Shown in pieces: positions 40,417 through 48,391 of a DNA stretch of 64,000 nucleotides (position 1 is its first letter; each line of letters opens with the position of its first letter). The stretch lies in assembly GCF_040783535.2 (NCBI RefSeq), contig NZ_JBFONW020000002.1:310001-374000 (forward strand). The letters are read 5' to 3'. The position numbers and the translations under genes are program-made. Under the pieces are notes generated by a model. It was not told the origin of the DNA. It did no database searches and saw only the letters and a list, made by a program, of their open reading frames with translations. This stretch comes from Aestuariibius insulae. GTDB lineage: Bacteria; Pseudomonadota; Alphaproteobacteria; Rhodobacterales; Rhodobacteraceae.

Positions 40417-41340
40417 ATGCCGATCACATTGCCTGCCTCCCTGCCTGCCTTCGACGTCCTGACCGAGGAAGGCGTCATGGTCATGGCCGAAGATCAGGCG
40501 GCGCGGCAGGATATCCGCCCGCTTCGGATCGGGCTGCTCAATCTGATGCCCAAGAAGATCCAGACCGAAACGCAGTTCGCGCGTCTGATCGGGGCGACTC
40601 CGCTGCAGATCAAGTTCAGCCTCATCCGCATGTCCGAACACCAGACGCGCAACACCGCCTCCGAGCATATGGCCGAATTCTATCGCCCCTTTCAGGACGT
40701 CAGGGGCGAGAAATTTGACGGCCTCATCATCACCGGCGCGCCGATCGAACACCTCCCCTTCGAAGAGGTCACCTATTGGGACGAGCTGACCGAGGTGATG
40801 GACTGGACGCAGACCAACGTGCATTCCACCTTCGGGGTCTGCTGGGGCGGGATGGCGATGCTCAACCATTTCCACAGCGTGCCCAAGCATATGCTGGACG
40901 CCAAGCTCTTCGGCTGCTTCCGGCATGCCAATCTTGCGCCGAACTCGCCCTATCTGCGCGGCTTCTCGGATGATTGCGTCGTCCCCGTCTCGCGTTGGAC
41001 CGAAATCCGCGCAAAGGATCTGCCCGCAGGCGTCACGCAGCTTCTGGGCAGCAACGAGACCGGCCCCTGCCTGATCGAGGATCCGGCCCATCGCGCGATC
41101 TATATCCTCAACCATTTCGAGTATGACAGCGGCACGCTCAAGCAGGAATACGACCGCGATCTGGCGCAATCGCAGGTCGCAGGCCAGCAGATCCAGACGC
41201 CGCTCAACTACTTCCCGGATGACGATCCCGCGAGGGCGCCGCTCAACCGGTGGAGAAGCCACGCGCATCTTCTATATGGCAACTGGATCAACGAGATATA
41301 CCAGACCACCCACTTTGACATGACCCTGATCGGCAGCTGA
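40417..41340 (+). CDS. metA: Homoserine O-acetyltransferase (MetA type)
   Basis: A 307-residue MetA-family acyltransferase with the nucleophile Cys142 (FGVCWGGMAML), His233 and Glu235 (LNHFEYDS). Residue 111 is Glu (GAPIEHLPF): in the characterised Bacillus enzyme Glu at this position selects acetyl-CoA, whereas Gly gives succinyl-CoA. Acetyl-homoserine is therefore the likely product, feeding methionine synthesis by sulfhydrylation. The lipoprotein hydrolase gene begins seven bases later. I looked for a SAM-II riboswitch in the 115-base leader but could not fit one. Confidence 0.94.
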   Translation: MPITLPASLPAFDVLTEEGVMVMAEDQAARQDIRPLRIGLLNLMPKKIQTETQFARLIGATPLQIKFSLIRMSEHQTRNTASEHMAEFYRPFQDVRGEKFDGLIITGAPIEHLPFEEVTYWDELTEVMDWTQTNVHSTFGVCWGGMAMLNHFHSVPKHMLDAKLFGCFRHANLAPNSPYLRGFSDDCVVPVSRWTEIRAKDLPAGVTQLLGSNETGPCLIEDPAHRAIYILNHFEYDSGTLKQEYDRDLAQSQVAGQQIQTPLNYFPDDDPARAPLNRWRSHAHLLYGNWINEIYQTTHFDMTLIGS

Positions 41341-41347
41341 CCCGGAT

Positions 41348-42337
41348 ATGAAATTGGCCCTGACCCTCGCGCTGTCCTCCCTGCTCGCCCTGACGGGATG
41401 CGCCGCCATCACCGACCGCATCGCCGACCGCAAGGAAGCGCGCGCCGCCATCAGCTTTCCGCCAGGCGGGCAGCTCATCGATGTCGGCGGCGGTCGCCAG
41501 GTCCATGCGGTCGTCGGCGGGCGCGGCCCCGATCTGGTGCTGATCCACGGCGCCTCGGGCAATACCCGCGATTTCACCTTCGATTTTGCGCAACGCCTTG
41601 CGGATCGCTACCGCGTCATCGTGCTTGACCGGCCCGGGCTGGGTTGGAGCGACCGCGCCGATCCGCGCTATAACGAGGCCTTCCTCGCCGATGCCGAAAG
41701 CCCGCGCGAGCAGGCCCGGATGCTCAAGGCCGCGACCGATGCGCTTGGCGTCGAGGATCCCATCGTTCTGGGCCATTCCTATGGCGGGGCCGTCGCGCTG
41801 GCCTGGGCGCTGGAATTCCCCGATCATCCTTCCGCTCTCGTCATCGTCTCGGGCGCGACGAACCCCTGGCCCGGCGATCTGGGTCCGCTCTACAAGATCA
41901 ACGGCTCCTCCCTCGGCGGCGCGGTCATCCCGCCGCTTGTCGCAGCCTATGCCCCGCGCGACCGGCTTTTGCCCGGCATCGTGGAGGCGATCTTTCAGCC
42001 GAACCCGGTCCCCGAGGGTTATCTCGATTTCGTCGGCGCGGACCTGTCAATCCGTCGCAGCACGCTGCGCGCCAATGCCCGCCAGGTGAACACGCTCAAG
42101 GCCGACGTGGTCGAGATGTCCCCGCTTTATCCGACCATCGACATGCCGGTCGAGATCCTGCACGGCGCCGAAGACCCGATCGTCCCGCCCGAAATCCACT
42201 CCGTCCGACTTTACGAGCAGATCGAAGGCGCGCAGCTGCGCCTCATCGACGGTGTCGGCCATATGCCCCACCACGTCGCCCCGGACGAGGTGATCGCCGC
42301 CATCGACCGCGCCGCCTCACGCGCCGGATTGCGCTAA
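41348..42337 (+). CDS. Lipoprotein alpha/beta-hydrolase
   Basis: A 329-residue alpha/beta-fold hydrolase with a lipoprotein signal peptide: LALSSLLALTGCAA, lipobox cysteine at residue 18. The oxyanion region is LVLIHGASGNTRDF, the nucleophile elbow GHSYGGAV, the acid in ILHGAEDPIVP and the histidine in GVGHMPHH. It is probably anchored to a membrane and faces the periplasm, as an esterase, lipase or peptidase of unknown substrate. Seven bases separate it from metA, so the two are likely co-transcribed although no functional link is obvious. Confidence 0.92.
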   Translation: MKLALTLALSSLLALTGCAAITDRIADRKEARAAISFPPGGQLIDVGGGRQVHAVVGGRGPDLVLIHGASGNTRDFTFDFAQRLADRYRVIVLDRPGLGWSDRADPRYNEAFLADAESPREQARMLKAATDALGVEDPIVLGHSYGGAVALAWALEFPDHPSALVIVSGATNPWPGDLGPLYKINGSSLGGAVIPPLVAAYAPRDRLLPGIVEAIFQPNPVPEGYLDFVGADLSIRRSTLRANARQVNTLKADVVEMSPLYPTIDMPVEILHGAEDPIVPPEIHSVRLYEQIEGAQLRLIDGVGHMPHHVAPDEVIAAIDRAASRAGLR

Positions 42338-42384
42338 GCCCCTGACATCGCCATATGTGTAGGCCCGAAGTGAAAGGCCGCAAC

Positions 42385-43266
42385 ATGTCCCTCCCCTTTG
42401 ACGGCGCGATCAGCGACTATGCCCGGACCGACGCCCCCGCCTGGGTGCGCGAGCAGATCAAGGACGCCAAGAAGAACGCCGTCCTCGACCCCGAATTCCC
42501 CTACGAGACCCGCTGGAACAAGGACGCTTACGAGGACGCGATGGCAGCCCTCCAAATCGAGCTGGTCAAGCTGCAATCCTGGACCCGCTCCAGCGGCGCC
42601 CGCATCTGCGCCATCTTCGAAGGACGGGACGCTGCCGGAAAGGGCGGCAATATCAAGCGCTTCCGCGAGAACCTTAACGCCCGCGGCGTCCACACCGCCG
42701 CCCTCCCCAAACCCTCCGAGCGCGAGGCGGGCCAGTGGTACTTCCAGCGCTACATTCAACACCTGCCCGCCGCCGGAGAGATCACGCTCTTTGACCGCTC
42801 CTGGTACAATCGCGGCGTGGTCGAGGATGTCTTCGGCTTCTGCACCCCCGATGAGCGCGCCCTTTTCTTCGATCAGGTCGTCCCGTTCGAGCAGATGCTG
42901 GTCGAGGACGGCATTCACCTCTTCAAGATCTGGCTAACCGTGGGCCGCGCCGAACAGCTGCGCCGCATGCTCGACCGCGAGGGTGATCCGCTCAAGCAAT
43001 GGAAGCTCTCGGGCATCGATGTTAAAGGCCTGCCGCTTTACGACCGCTACACGCAATCCATCGGCGAGACGCTCGACCGCACCCATACCGAGGCCGCCCC
43101 CTGGACCGTCATCCGCGCCGATGACAAGCGCCGCGCCCGCGTTCAGGTCCTGCGCGCGATCCTGTCGCAGATCCCTTATGACGGCCGCGATGACAGCGTC
43201 GTCCACCCGATCGACAGCCAGATCACCGGCGGCCCGGACCTCTGGCACGCGGCGCTGCATGCCTAA
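42385..43266 (+). CDS. ppk2: Polyphosphate kinase 2
   Basis: A 293-residue single-domain PPK2. Walker A is FEGRDAAGKGGNIKRF, the lid and Walker B TLFDRSWYNRGVVEDVFGF, and a conserved WKLSGIDVKG precedes the C-terminal helices. PPK2 enzymes move phosphate between polyphosphate and nucleoside mono- or diphosphates. ATG 42385 follows AAAGG; an upstream ATG at 42355 is possible. Its end overlaps the TetR-type regulator by eight bases, suggesting joint expression. Which nucleotide is preferred (class I, II or III) cannot be settled by eye. Confidence 0.95.
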   Translation: MSLPFDGAISDYARTDAPAWVREQIKDAKKNAVLDPEFPYETRWNKDAYEDAMAALQIELVKLQSWTRSSGARICAIFEGRDAAGKGGNIKRFRENLNARGVHTAALPKPSEREAGQWYFQRYIQHLPAAGEITLFDRSWYNRGVVEDVFGFCTPDERALFFDQVVPFEQMLVEDGIHLFKIWLTVGRAEQLRRMLDREGDPLKQWKLSGIDVKGLPLYDRYTQSIGETLDRTHTEAAPWTVIRADDKRRARVQVLRAILSQIPYDGRDDSVVHPIDSQITGGPDLWHAALHA

Positions 43267-43876
43267 ACGCGGCTATCACCACGGCAACCTCAAATCCGCC
43301 CTCGTCGAAGCCGCCCTCCAGCTGGTCGAGGAGAAGGGCCCGACCGGCTTCACCCTGTCGGAGGCCGCCAAACGCGCAGGCGTCACCCCCGCCGCCGTCT
43401 ACCGGCATTTCGCGGGCCGCGAAGACCTGATAGCCGAGGGCGCCCGCCAGGGCTACGCGATCTTCGCCGACCTGATGGAGCACGCCTACGCGGACGGCCA
43501 GCCCTCTGCCCTCGCCGCCTTCGAGGCGACGGGCCGCGCCTATCTCGCCTTCGCGCGCAAGTTCCCGGGCCATTACATGGCGATGTTCGAATCCGGCATC
43601 TCGGTCCAGCGCACGCCCGAGCTGGCCGCCGCCGCCGGGCGCAGCAGCGCCATCCTGAACCGCGCCGCCGCGCAGCTGTCCGAGCACATTCCGGCCGAAA
43701 AGCGCCCCCCGCCCGAGATGTTCTCCGCCCATATCTGGGCCATGTCCCACGGCGTCGTCGAGCTCTTCGCCCGAGGCTCCCCCGGCACCCGCTCCCCCTT
43801 CCCGCCCGAAGACCTGCTCGAGACGGGGATCGGGGTCTATTTGCGGGGGCTGGGGCTTATTCCGCCGGATGAGTGA
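43259..43876 (+). CDS. TetR/AcrR-family regulator
   Basis: A 205-residue TetR protein: helix-turn-helix at residues about 8-55 (GYHHGNLKSALVEAALQLVE, LSEAAKRAGVTPAAVYRHFA) and a helical ligand domain with a TetR_C-type ending. The first ATG (43259) lies within the end of ppk2, eight bases overlapping. No gene with an obvious target site is downstream; ppk2 itself may be the target. An inverted repeat CTGTCCAT/ATGGACAG lies 37 bases after its stop. The effector is unknown. Confidence 0.9.
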   Translation: MPKRGYHHGNLKSALVEAALQLVEEKGPTGFTLSEAAKRAGVTPAAVYRHFAGREDLIAEGARQGYAIFADLMEHAYADGQPSALAAFEATGRAYLAFARKFPGHYMAMFESGISVQRTPELAAAAGRSSAILNRAAAQLSEHIPAEKRPPPEMFSAHIWAMSHGVVELFARGSPGTRSPFPPEDLLETGIGVYLRGLGLIPPDE

Positions 43877-43912
43877 GGAAAGCGCAAGCAGCCTGTAAAG
43901 GCGTGCGTTTAT

Positions 43913-43936
43913 CTGTCCATTCTCGAGTATGGACAG
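43913..43936. repeat. CTGTCCAT/ATGGACAG inverted repeat at the boundary of the XRE module
   Basis: A perfect eight-base inverted repeat around TCTCGAGT, followed on the plus strand by seven A residues. It separates the GC-rich TetR gene from the AT-rich XRE and membrane-protein pair. It could end the minus-strand transcript, although the T-run is on the proximal side, or be a protein-binding site. Confidence 0.5.
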
Positions 43937-43954
43937 AAAAAAATTGAGGACGGA

Positions 43955-44155
43955 TTATTCATCTAAAAAGAAAATGTCTTCCACACTTGAGCCAAGGACT
44001 CGCGATATCTTCAATGAGATAATCGTTGAGGGAATAAACACTGAATTTTCTATTGTATTTATCGTTTTTCGCGAAACCCCGACGGCGTCCGCCAATTTCT
44101 GCTGCGTAATATTCTGTTCCAGACGAATCTTCCTGAGGTTATTTCTCAGTTTCAT
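43955..44155 (-). CDS. Small XRE-family DNA-binding protein
   Basis: A 66-residue Cro/CI-type helix-turn-helix protein: IRLEQNITQQKLADAVGVSR then KTINTIENSVFIPS, followed by the short third-helix region (SLKISRVLGSSVEDIF). There is no extra domain. It starts nine bases after the stop of the six-helix membrane protein. The pair is AT-rich relative to its neighbours. The perfect palindrome at 44933 upstream of the membrane protein is its probable operator. Confidence 0.88.
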   Translation of the reverse strand: MKLRNNLRKIRLEQNITQQKLADAVGVSRKTINTIENSVFIPSTIISLKISRVLGSSVEDIFFLDE

Positions 44156-44164
44156 TCGTTCAAA

Positions 44165-44887
44165 TCAGCCTTGCCGCTCCATTTGGTATATAAGAAGATC
44201 CCGAAAAAACCTGAAAACAAATGCAATAAAGAGAGCATAAGCCCAGAGAGGAGCCTGAGAAAGACCTGCCTCTTCGAATATAATCAATGCAATGACAATA
44301 CAAGCTGAGATATTTAACGAAAGGGTGGTTGCAGACAATTGACTTGCAACAAGGCGCTCATCACCCCGGTATGGAGCGTCATGCTTAAACCCCATAAATT
44401 TTCTCATTGGAATTCTAAGAAAGGAGGGAAGTAGATCAAGATTATGAAGGATTACATAGATCAAAAAGAAAATCAAAATAATTATAGTTGATATATTCCC
44501 CTCAGACGAAAAGTTTAAAAAATGTCTAGATAGCGTATTCTCTCCAAAATGCTCAAGAAAGATCGAGCGGAGCAATAAGAGAGAAAAAAGACCTCGATAA
44601 AAAATATTCCAAAAAAGATCGTTTTGGAACTCATCTTCGTCAAACTTTTTATCTTTGTTAGATTCAATCGCCTCTTCTGAGTTAGAAGCCTCTATAAGAT
44701 CCTGCGAGAAAAATCTTAAAAGGAAGAAAAGAGAAATAAAGATAGCCGCTTCTAAAATCTCTGTCTTTGGCGTTCGCCCTTGGATGCCGAATGCCGACAG
44801 CGCGCTAACTTCGCCGACACTCATTAGAAAAAACAGGACAAGCATTATCGCCGAAACGATGGCAATCAGTGCACGTGCTTCTGACAT
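44165..44887 (-). CDS. Six-helix membrane protein of unknown function, paired with XRE
   Basis: A 240-residue protein with six predicted transmembrane helices (around residues 4-24, 44-64, 92-113, 128-148, 185-205 and 210-233) and a charged loop of Asp, Glu, Asn and Lys near residues 66-90. ATG 44887 follows GGAGG; the frame stays open further upstream into GC-rich DNA belonging to the sulfotransferase region, but those codons are not credible. The pairing with a tiny XRE regulator and the foreign-looking composition resemble small regulated membrane modules seen in many bacteria. No family is recognised. Confidence 0.7.
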   Translation of the reverse strand: MSEARALIAIVSAIMLVLFFLMSVGEVSALSAFGIQGRTPKTEILEAAIFISLFFLLRFFSQDLIEASNSEEAIESNKDKKFDEDEFQNDLFWNIFYRGLFSLLLLRSIFLEHFGENTLSRHFLNFSSEGNISTIIILIFFLIYVILHNLDLLPSFLRIPMRKFMGFKHDAPYRGDERLVASQLSATTLSLNISACIVIALIIFEEAGLSQAPLWAYALFIAFVFRFFRDLLIYQMERQG

Positions 44888-44932
44888 CTTGAAAACCTCC
44901 GCATCGGCTATGATACTTTTGAAAGAATATAC

Positions 44933-44952
44933 ATGTAACCCTAAGGTTACAT
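44933..44952. promoter_or_regulatory. Perfect 20-bp palindrome, probable operator of the XRE module
   Basis: ATGTAACC-CTAA-GGTTACAT is a perfect eight-base inverted repeat 46 bases before the membrane-protein start and 35 bases before the divergent sulfotransferase start. On the minus strand it overlaps a TTACAT hexamer that lies 17 bases from TATCAT, a plausible promoter, so binding would block RNA polymerase. The size and symmetry suit a small Cro-like dimer. Confidence 0.65.
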
Positions 44953-44987
44953 ACAGCCTTTGATATGGCAAGTCTATAGGAAGAATA

Positions 44988-45620
44988 ATGCCTCTCTCCA
45001 TCATCTGCCCCGGCATGGGCCGCACCGGCACCGAGAGCCTGCGCCTCGCCCTGATCGAGCTGGGCTTCGGCCCGTGCCACCACATGGTCGAGATCCGCGC
45101 CCGTGCCGATCTCATCGACCCATGGCGCGCCATTCAGGACGGAGCTGAGCCCGACTGGCCCGCGATCTTCGAGGATTTTCAGTCTCAGGCCGACTGGCCC
45201 GGCGCGACCTACTGGCGGGAGATCACGGCGGCCTTCCCCGAGGCCAAGGTTATCCTCAGCCTGCGGGACGCCGATAGCTGGTACAAAAGCCTCACCAAAA
45301 CGATCCTGCCCTTCGTCGCCCAAAAAGGGCAGCACAGCCCGCCGCATCGCAATGATATCGCCCAGTGGTGCGAGACTATGTTCGACCGCGTCTTCGACGG
45401 GCGTGTCCACGATCCGGACCACGCCAAATCCGTCTTCGAGGCCCATAACGCTGCCATCATCGACGAGATCCCGCCAGAGCGCCTTTTGGTCTACCCCGTC
45501 GGCTCCGGCTGGGAGCCGCTTTGTACTTTCCTGAAGGTTCCGGTCCCAACGACCCCCTATCCGTCCGGCAACACGACCGAGGATTTCAATAAGCGGATCG
45601 CCGAGAACCTGATCGACTAG
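44988..45620 (+). CDS. Sulfotransferase-family protein
   Basis: A 210-residue protein beginning with the 5'-phosphosulfate-type loop IICPGMGRTGTESLRLALIE. It has KVILSLRDADSWYKSL as the 3'-phosphate-binding strand and a C-terminal PVPTTPYPSGNTTEDFNKR of the Sulfotransfer_4 branch (NAD-dependent epimerase-like or PAPS-dependent, usually uncharacterised). An AGGA lies before ATG 44988. It is transcribed divergently from the XRE module. The acceptor is unknown; a small molecule is more likely than a polysaccharide, given its size. Confidence 0.85.
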   Translation: MPLSIICPGMGRTGTESLRLALIELGFGPCHHMVEIRARADLIDPWRAIQDGAEPDWPAIFEDFQSQADWPGATYWREITAAFPEAKVILSLRDADSWYKSLTKTILPFVAQKGQHSPPHRNDIAQWCETMFDRVFDGRVHDPDHAKSVFEAHNAAIIDEIPPERLLVYPVGSGWEPLCTFLKVPVPTTPYPSGNTTEDFNKRIAENLID

Positions 45621-45767
45621 GCTCCAGTCTGGCTCAATATCTCAGTCAGAGGCGGTAGGCCGCTACGTCCCGTTTGTCTTTGAACCGACAATAATTCCAC
45701 TCAGGCGCGGCCATTGGCCTTTGGATGATGAACAGTCACCCGGCATGCCACAATTGAGACCGATTAA

Positions 45768-45795
45768 ATACCGACGCGATACCGACCGGATACCG
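45768..45795 (+). repeat. Copy B of an 11-bp-period dispersed repeat
   Basis: Twenty-eight bases in three ATACCGACNNN-type units, in the 285-base gap between the sulfotransferase and rpsI stops. It matches 8503-8530 on the opposite strand at 27 of 28 positions. Apart from this repeat and the rpsI terminator I see nothing in the gap. Confidence 0.75.
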
Positions 45796-45855
45796 CACAG
45801 AAAGGTTGGTTAAAAACCCTGCGGATTTTGATAACGAAGATAAACCCGCCAGATG

Positions 45856-45883
45856 CAAAAGGCCGCCCCGAAGGACGGCCTTT
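45856..45883 (-). terminator. Terminator of the rplM-rpsI operon
   Basis: Read on the minus strand, GGCCGTCC and GGGCGGCC form an eight-base stem with one mismatch around a short loop, followed by TTTT. It lies 23 bases past the rpsI stop. Confidence 0.88.
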
Positions 45884-45905
45884 CCTGTCCGAAACGAAGG
45901 CTCGA

Positions 45906-46409
45906 TCAGCGCTTCGAGAACTGGAAGCTCTTGCGCGCCTTCGCCTTACCGTACTTCTTGCGCTCCACCACGCGGCTGTCGCGTGTGAGGAACCCGGCGG
46001 CCTTGAGAGCGCCGCGCAACGAGGGATCATAAAGCTGCAAAGCCTTGGATATTCCGTGCTTTACGGCGCCCGCCTGACCCGAAAGACCGCCGCCCTTGAC
46101 GGTCGCCATCACGTCGAACTGACCGTCGACACCAGCCACCGAGAACGGCTGGCGCAGGATCATCTGCAGAACGGGACGGGCAAAATACTTGTCCATCTCC
46201 TTGCCGTTGACGCTGACCTTGCCGGAGCCCGGCTTGATCCAGACGCGTGCGACGGCGTCTTTACGTTTGCCCGTGGCGTAAGAGCGTCCCAGCTCGTCCC
46301 GCACCGGCTCGCGAGGGGTTGAAGTTTCAGGCGCAACCCCCTGAACTCCTCCAATATCTTCGGTCACGGCCTTGGCCAGTTCGTCTAGTGTGGTCACCTG
46401 CTCAGCCAT
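45906..46409 (-). CDS. rpsI: 30S ribosomal protein S9
   Basis: A 167-residue S9 with the universal GRSYATGKRKDAVARVWIKPG core, LRGALKAAGFLTRDSRVVERKK and the C-terminal KSFQFSKR tail that reaches the P-site tRNA. It carries about 40 extra N-terminal residues (QVTTLDELAKAV and onward) compared with E. coli, a usual alphaproteobacterial extension. It begins two bases after the rplM stop, forming the classic L13-S9 operon. Confidence 0.98.
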   Translation of the reverse strand: MAEQVTTLDELAKAVTEDIGGVQGVAPETSTPREPVRDELGRSYATGKRKDAVARVWIKPGSGKVSVNGKEMDKYFARPVLQMILRQPFSVAGVDGQFDVMATVKGGGLSGQAGAVKHGISKALQLYDPSLRGALKAAGFLTRDSRVVERKKYGKAKARKSFQFSKR

Positions 46410-46411
46410 GG

Positions 46412-46873
46412 TTAACCCTCCCGCGTGTTTTTGGAGTTCATCGACTTCACGTCAAGAACCTCGGGGTTTTGTGCATCATGCGAATGCTCGGAGCCCGCGA
46501 AAACACGCAGGTTTGTCAATTGCTTACGGCTCAGGCTGTTGCCCGGAAGCATCCGCTTGACCGCCTGCATGACGACCCGCTCGGGATGTGCGCCATCAAG
46601 GATCTGTCCGGTCGTCCGGCTCTTGATCCCGCCCGGATAGCCGGTGTGCCAATAGTTTGGTTTATCACGCTTTTTTCCGGTCAGCTGGACCTTGTCCGCG
46701 TTGATGACGATGACATTGTCGCCCATATCCATATGGGGCGTGAACGTCGCCTTGTGCTTGCCCCGAAGGCGCATGGCAACAATCGAAGCAAGACGGCCCA
46801 AAACGACGCCTTCAGCATCGATCAGGATCCATTTCTTGTCGATATCGCCGGGAGTGGCTGTGTAGGTTTTCAT
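46412..46873 (-). CDS. rplM: 50S ribosomal protein L13
   Basis: A 153-residue L13, recognisable from KKWILIDAEGVVLGRLAS, KATFTPHMDMGDNVIVINA and HTGYPGGIKSRT. It assembles early on 23S rRNA. First gene of the rplM-rpsI operon. The 143 bases between it and the thioesterase gene end must hold its promoter; the stretch from about 46920 to 47020 is noticeably AT-rich. Confidence 0.98.
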   Translation of the reverse strand: MKTYTATPGDIDKKWILIDAEGVVLGRLASIVAMRLRGKHKATFTPHMDMGDNVIVINADKVQLTGKKRDKPNYWHTGYPGGIKSRTTGQILDGAHPERVVMQAVKRMLPGNSLSRKQLTNLRVFAGSEHSHDAQNPEVLDVKSMNSKNTREG

Positions 46874-47016
46874 AAGGTCACCCGTATCGATGGGCCCTCT
46901 GGCCCCTGGTATAAGATGGGAGGGTTATAGACATGCCAAGATGCGGGTCAAGTACCCACGGGCCCAGAATTATACGCTAGAACAATCACTTACGAATTAG
47001 GTATTAATATACCCCA

Positions 47017-47445
47017 CTATATCGCAGCTCCGGGAGGGATCGAATAGGTCAGCCCTGCCCGTGCAACGGGCTCCGTCATCCCGTCGCTGAATAGCATCGC
47101 ATCCCCGACCGCCAGAACCCGCCCCAGCTTTAGAAGGCGCGCTTCGCAGATCATCTCCGCCGCCGCGGCCGGCTTGCGCATGAAGTCGATCGTGCAATTG
47201 GTGGTGACAGCGAGTGCCCGAGGCCCGATCCGCGACAGGATCGCCAGATAGATCGACACATCGGCCAAGGCAAACATACTCGGCCCGGACACCGTCCCGC
47301 CGGGTCTCAGATGCCGCTCGGCGGTCAGAAGCCGCACGGTCACGCTATTTGACCTCACAGCGTCAATTTGGAAATCCCCATGAACCTGCGGAAAGGCCGT
47401 CTTCAGAAACTCCGTCAAAGCGGCCTTGTCCATCCGGATTGTCAT
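47017..47445 (-). CDS. PaaI-type hot-dog thioesterase
   Basis: A 142-residue hot-dog protein: RPGGTVSGPSMFALADVSIYLAIL is the long central helix that carries the PaaI-type catalytic region, preceded by VRLLTAERHL and followed by ALAVTTNCTIDFMRKPAA. Such enzymes hydrolyse acyl-CoA esters in the cytosol. It is divergent from the enoyl-CoA hydratase with 59 bases between starts, and the pair may belong to one acyl-CoA pathway. GGGGAAGAG precedes the ATG. Substrate unknown. Confidence 0.85.
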   Translation of the reverse strand: MTIRMDKAALTEFLKTAFPQVHGDFQIDAVRSNSVTVRLLTAERHLRPGGTVSGPSMFALADVSIYLAILSRIGPRALAVTTNCTIDFMRKPAAAAEMICEARLLKLGRVLAVGDAMLFSDGMTEPVARAGLTYSIPPGAAI

Positions 47446-47504
47446 CGCTCTTCCCCCGATCCTTTGCGCGTCCTAGAGTTTCGCAGCATTGACGGGAGGA
47501 CAAG

Positions 47505-48287
47505 ATGGCATTGCTCGAACGGCGCGATCAGGGCGGGATCGCTCATCTAACAATGACGGCCCCTGAACGGCTGAACGCCTTGTCCGATGACATGCTGGAG
47601 GCATTCCAGGATCAGATCGACAGCCTGGCGCTGGATCACGAGCCGCGCGTTGTCATTCTTTCCGGCGCCGGCAAGGCCTTTTGTGCGGGCCATGACCTGA
47701 AGGAAATGCAGGCCAAGAGACAAAGCGCCGATGGCGGGGCAGCGGCCTTTCGTGACCTCTTTAATCGCTGCGCCAAGGTTATGATGGGTCTGCAATCCCT
47801 GCCCCAACCGGTGATCGCCCAAGTCCACGGGATTGCAACAGCTGCCGGCTGCCAACTCGTAGCGACCTGCGATCTGGCAGTGGCAACAAACGACACGCGC
47901 TTTGGCGTAAACGGCGTCAATATCGGCCTTTTCTGTTCGACACCGATGGTGGCATTGACCCGCGCTATCGGTCGAAAGAAGGCCTTCGAGATGCTCACCA
48001 CAGGTCAATTCATCTCCGCTGACGAGGCCTGCCGAATCGGCCTTATCAATCACAGTGTTTCCGCTGAGGATCTCGAGGCGACCACAAAGGATCTGGCCGA
48101 GACACTCGCCGCGAAACTCACCTCAGCGCTTCGGATCGGCAAGCGAACCTTCTATGATCAGGCGCAGATGACCGTCGAGAAGGCCTATGATCATGCGGCT
48201 CAGGTCATGACAAAGAACATGCTCGATGCGCGGACCGAAGAAGGGATCACAGCCTTTCTCGAAAAACGCCCGCCGGACTGGGCCTGA
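47505..48287 (+). CDS. Enoyl-CoA hydratase/isomerase-family protein
   Basis: A 260-residue crotonase: LSGAGKAFCAGHDLKEMQAK forms the oxyanion hole, HGIATAAGCQLVATCDLAVA the active-site helix, and NGVNIGLFCSTPMVALTRAI the CoA loop. In the classical hydratase the two catalytic glutamates sit near these helices; the positions after GIATAAGCQ and in NIGLFCS do not show both, so it may be a relative of ECHDC3 rather than a beta-oxidation hydratase. A cytosolic acyl-CoA enzyme, divergent from the thioesterase gene. Confidence 0.88.
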   Translation: MALLERRDQGGIAHLTMTAPERLNALSDDMLEAFQDQIDSLALDHEPRVVILSGAGKAFCAGHDLKEMQAKRQSADGGAAAFRDLFNRCAKVMMGLQSLPQPVIAQVHGIATAAGCQLVATCDLAVATNDTRFGVNGVNIGLFCSTPMVALTRAIGRKKAFEMLTTGQFISADEACRIGLINHSVSAEDLEATTKDLAETLAAKLTSALRIGKRTFYDQAQMTVEKAYDHAAQVMTKNMLDARTEEGITAFLEKRPPDWA

Positions 48288-48318
48288 TCTCTTTGCCTCC
48301 TCAAATATCCCAGGGAGT

Positions 48319-48339
48319 GTGAGGGACAGCGTCCCTCAC
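48319..48339. terminator. GTGAGGGAC hairpin between convergent genes
   Basis: GTGAGGGAC and GTCCCTCAC form a perfect nine-base stem around AGC, between the convergent stops at 48287 and 48392. No T-tract. The surrounding CCTCAAATATCCCAGGGAG reminds me of an interspersed Rhodobacteraceae element, but that is from memory and unchecked. Confidence 0.55.
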
Positions 48340-48391
48340 GCCCGCGCGGCGAGCGCAAAGAGTCACGTGCAGCGTCAGCTGCTCCTTTCGA

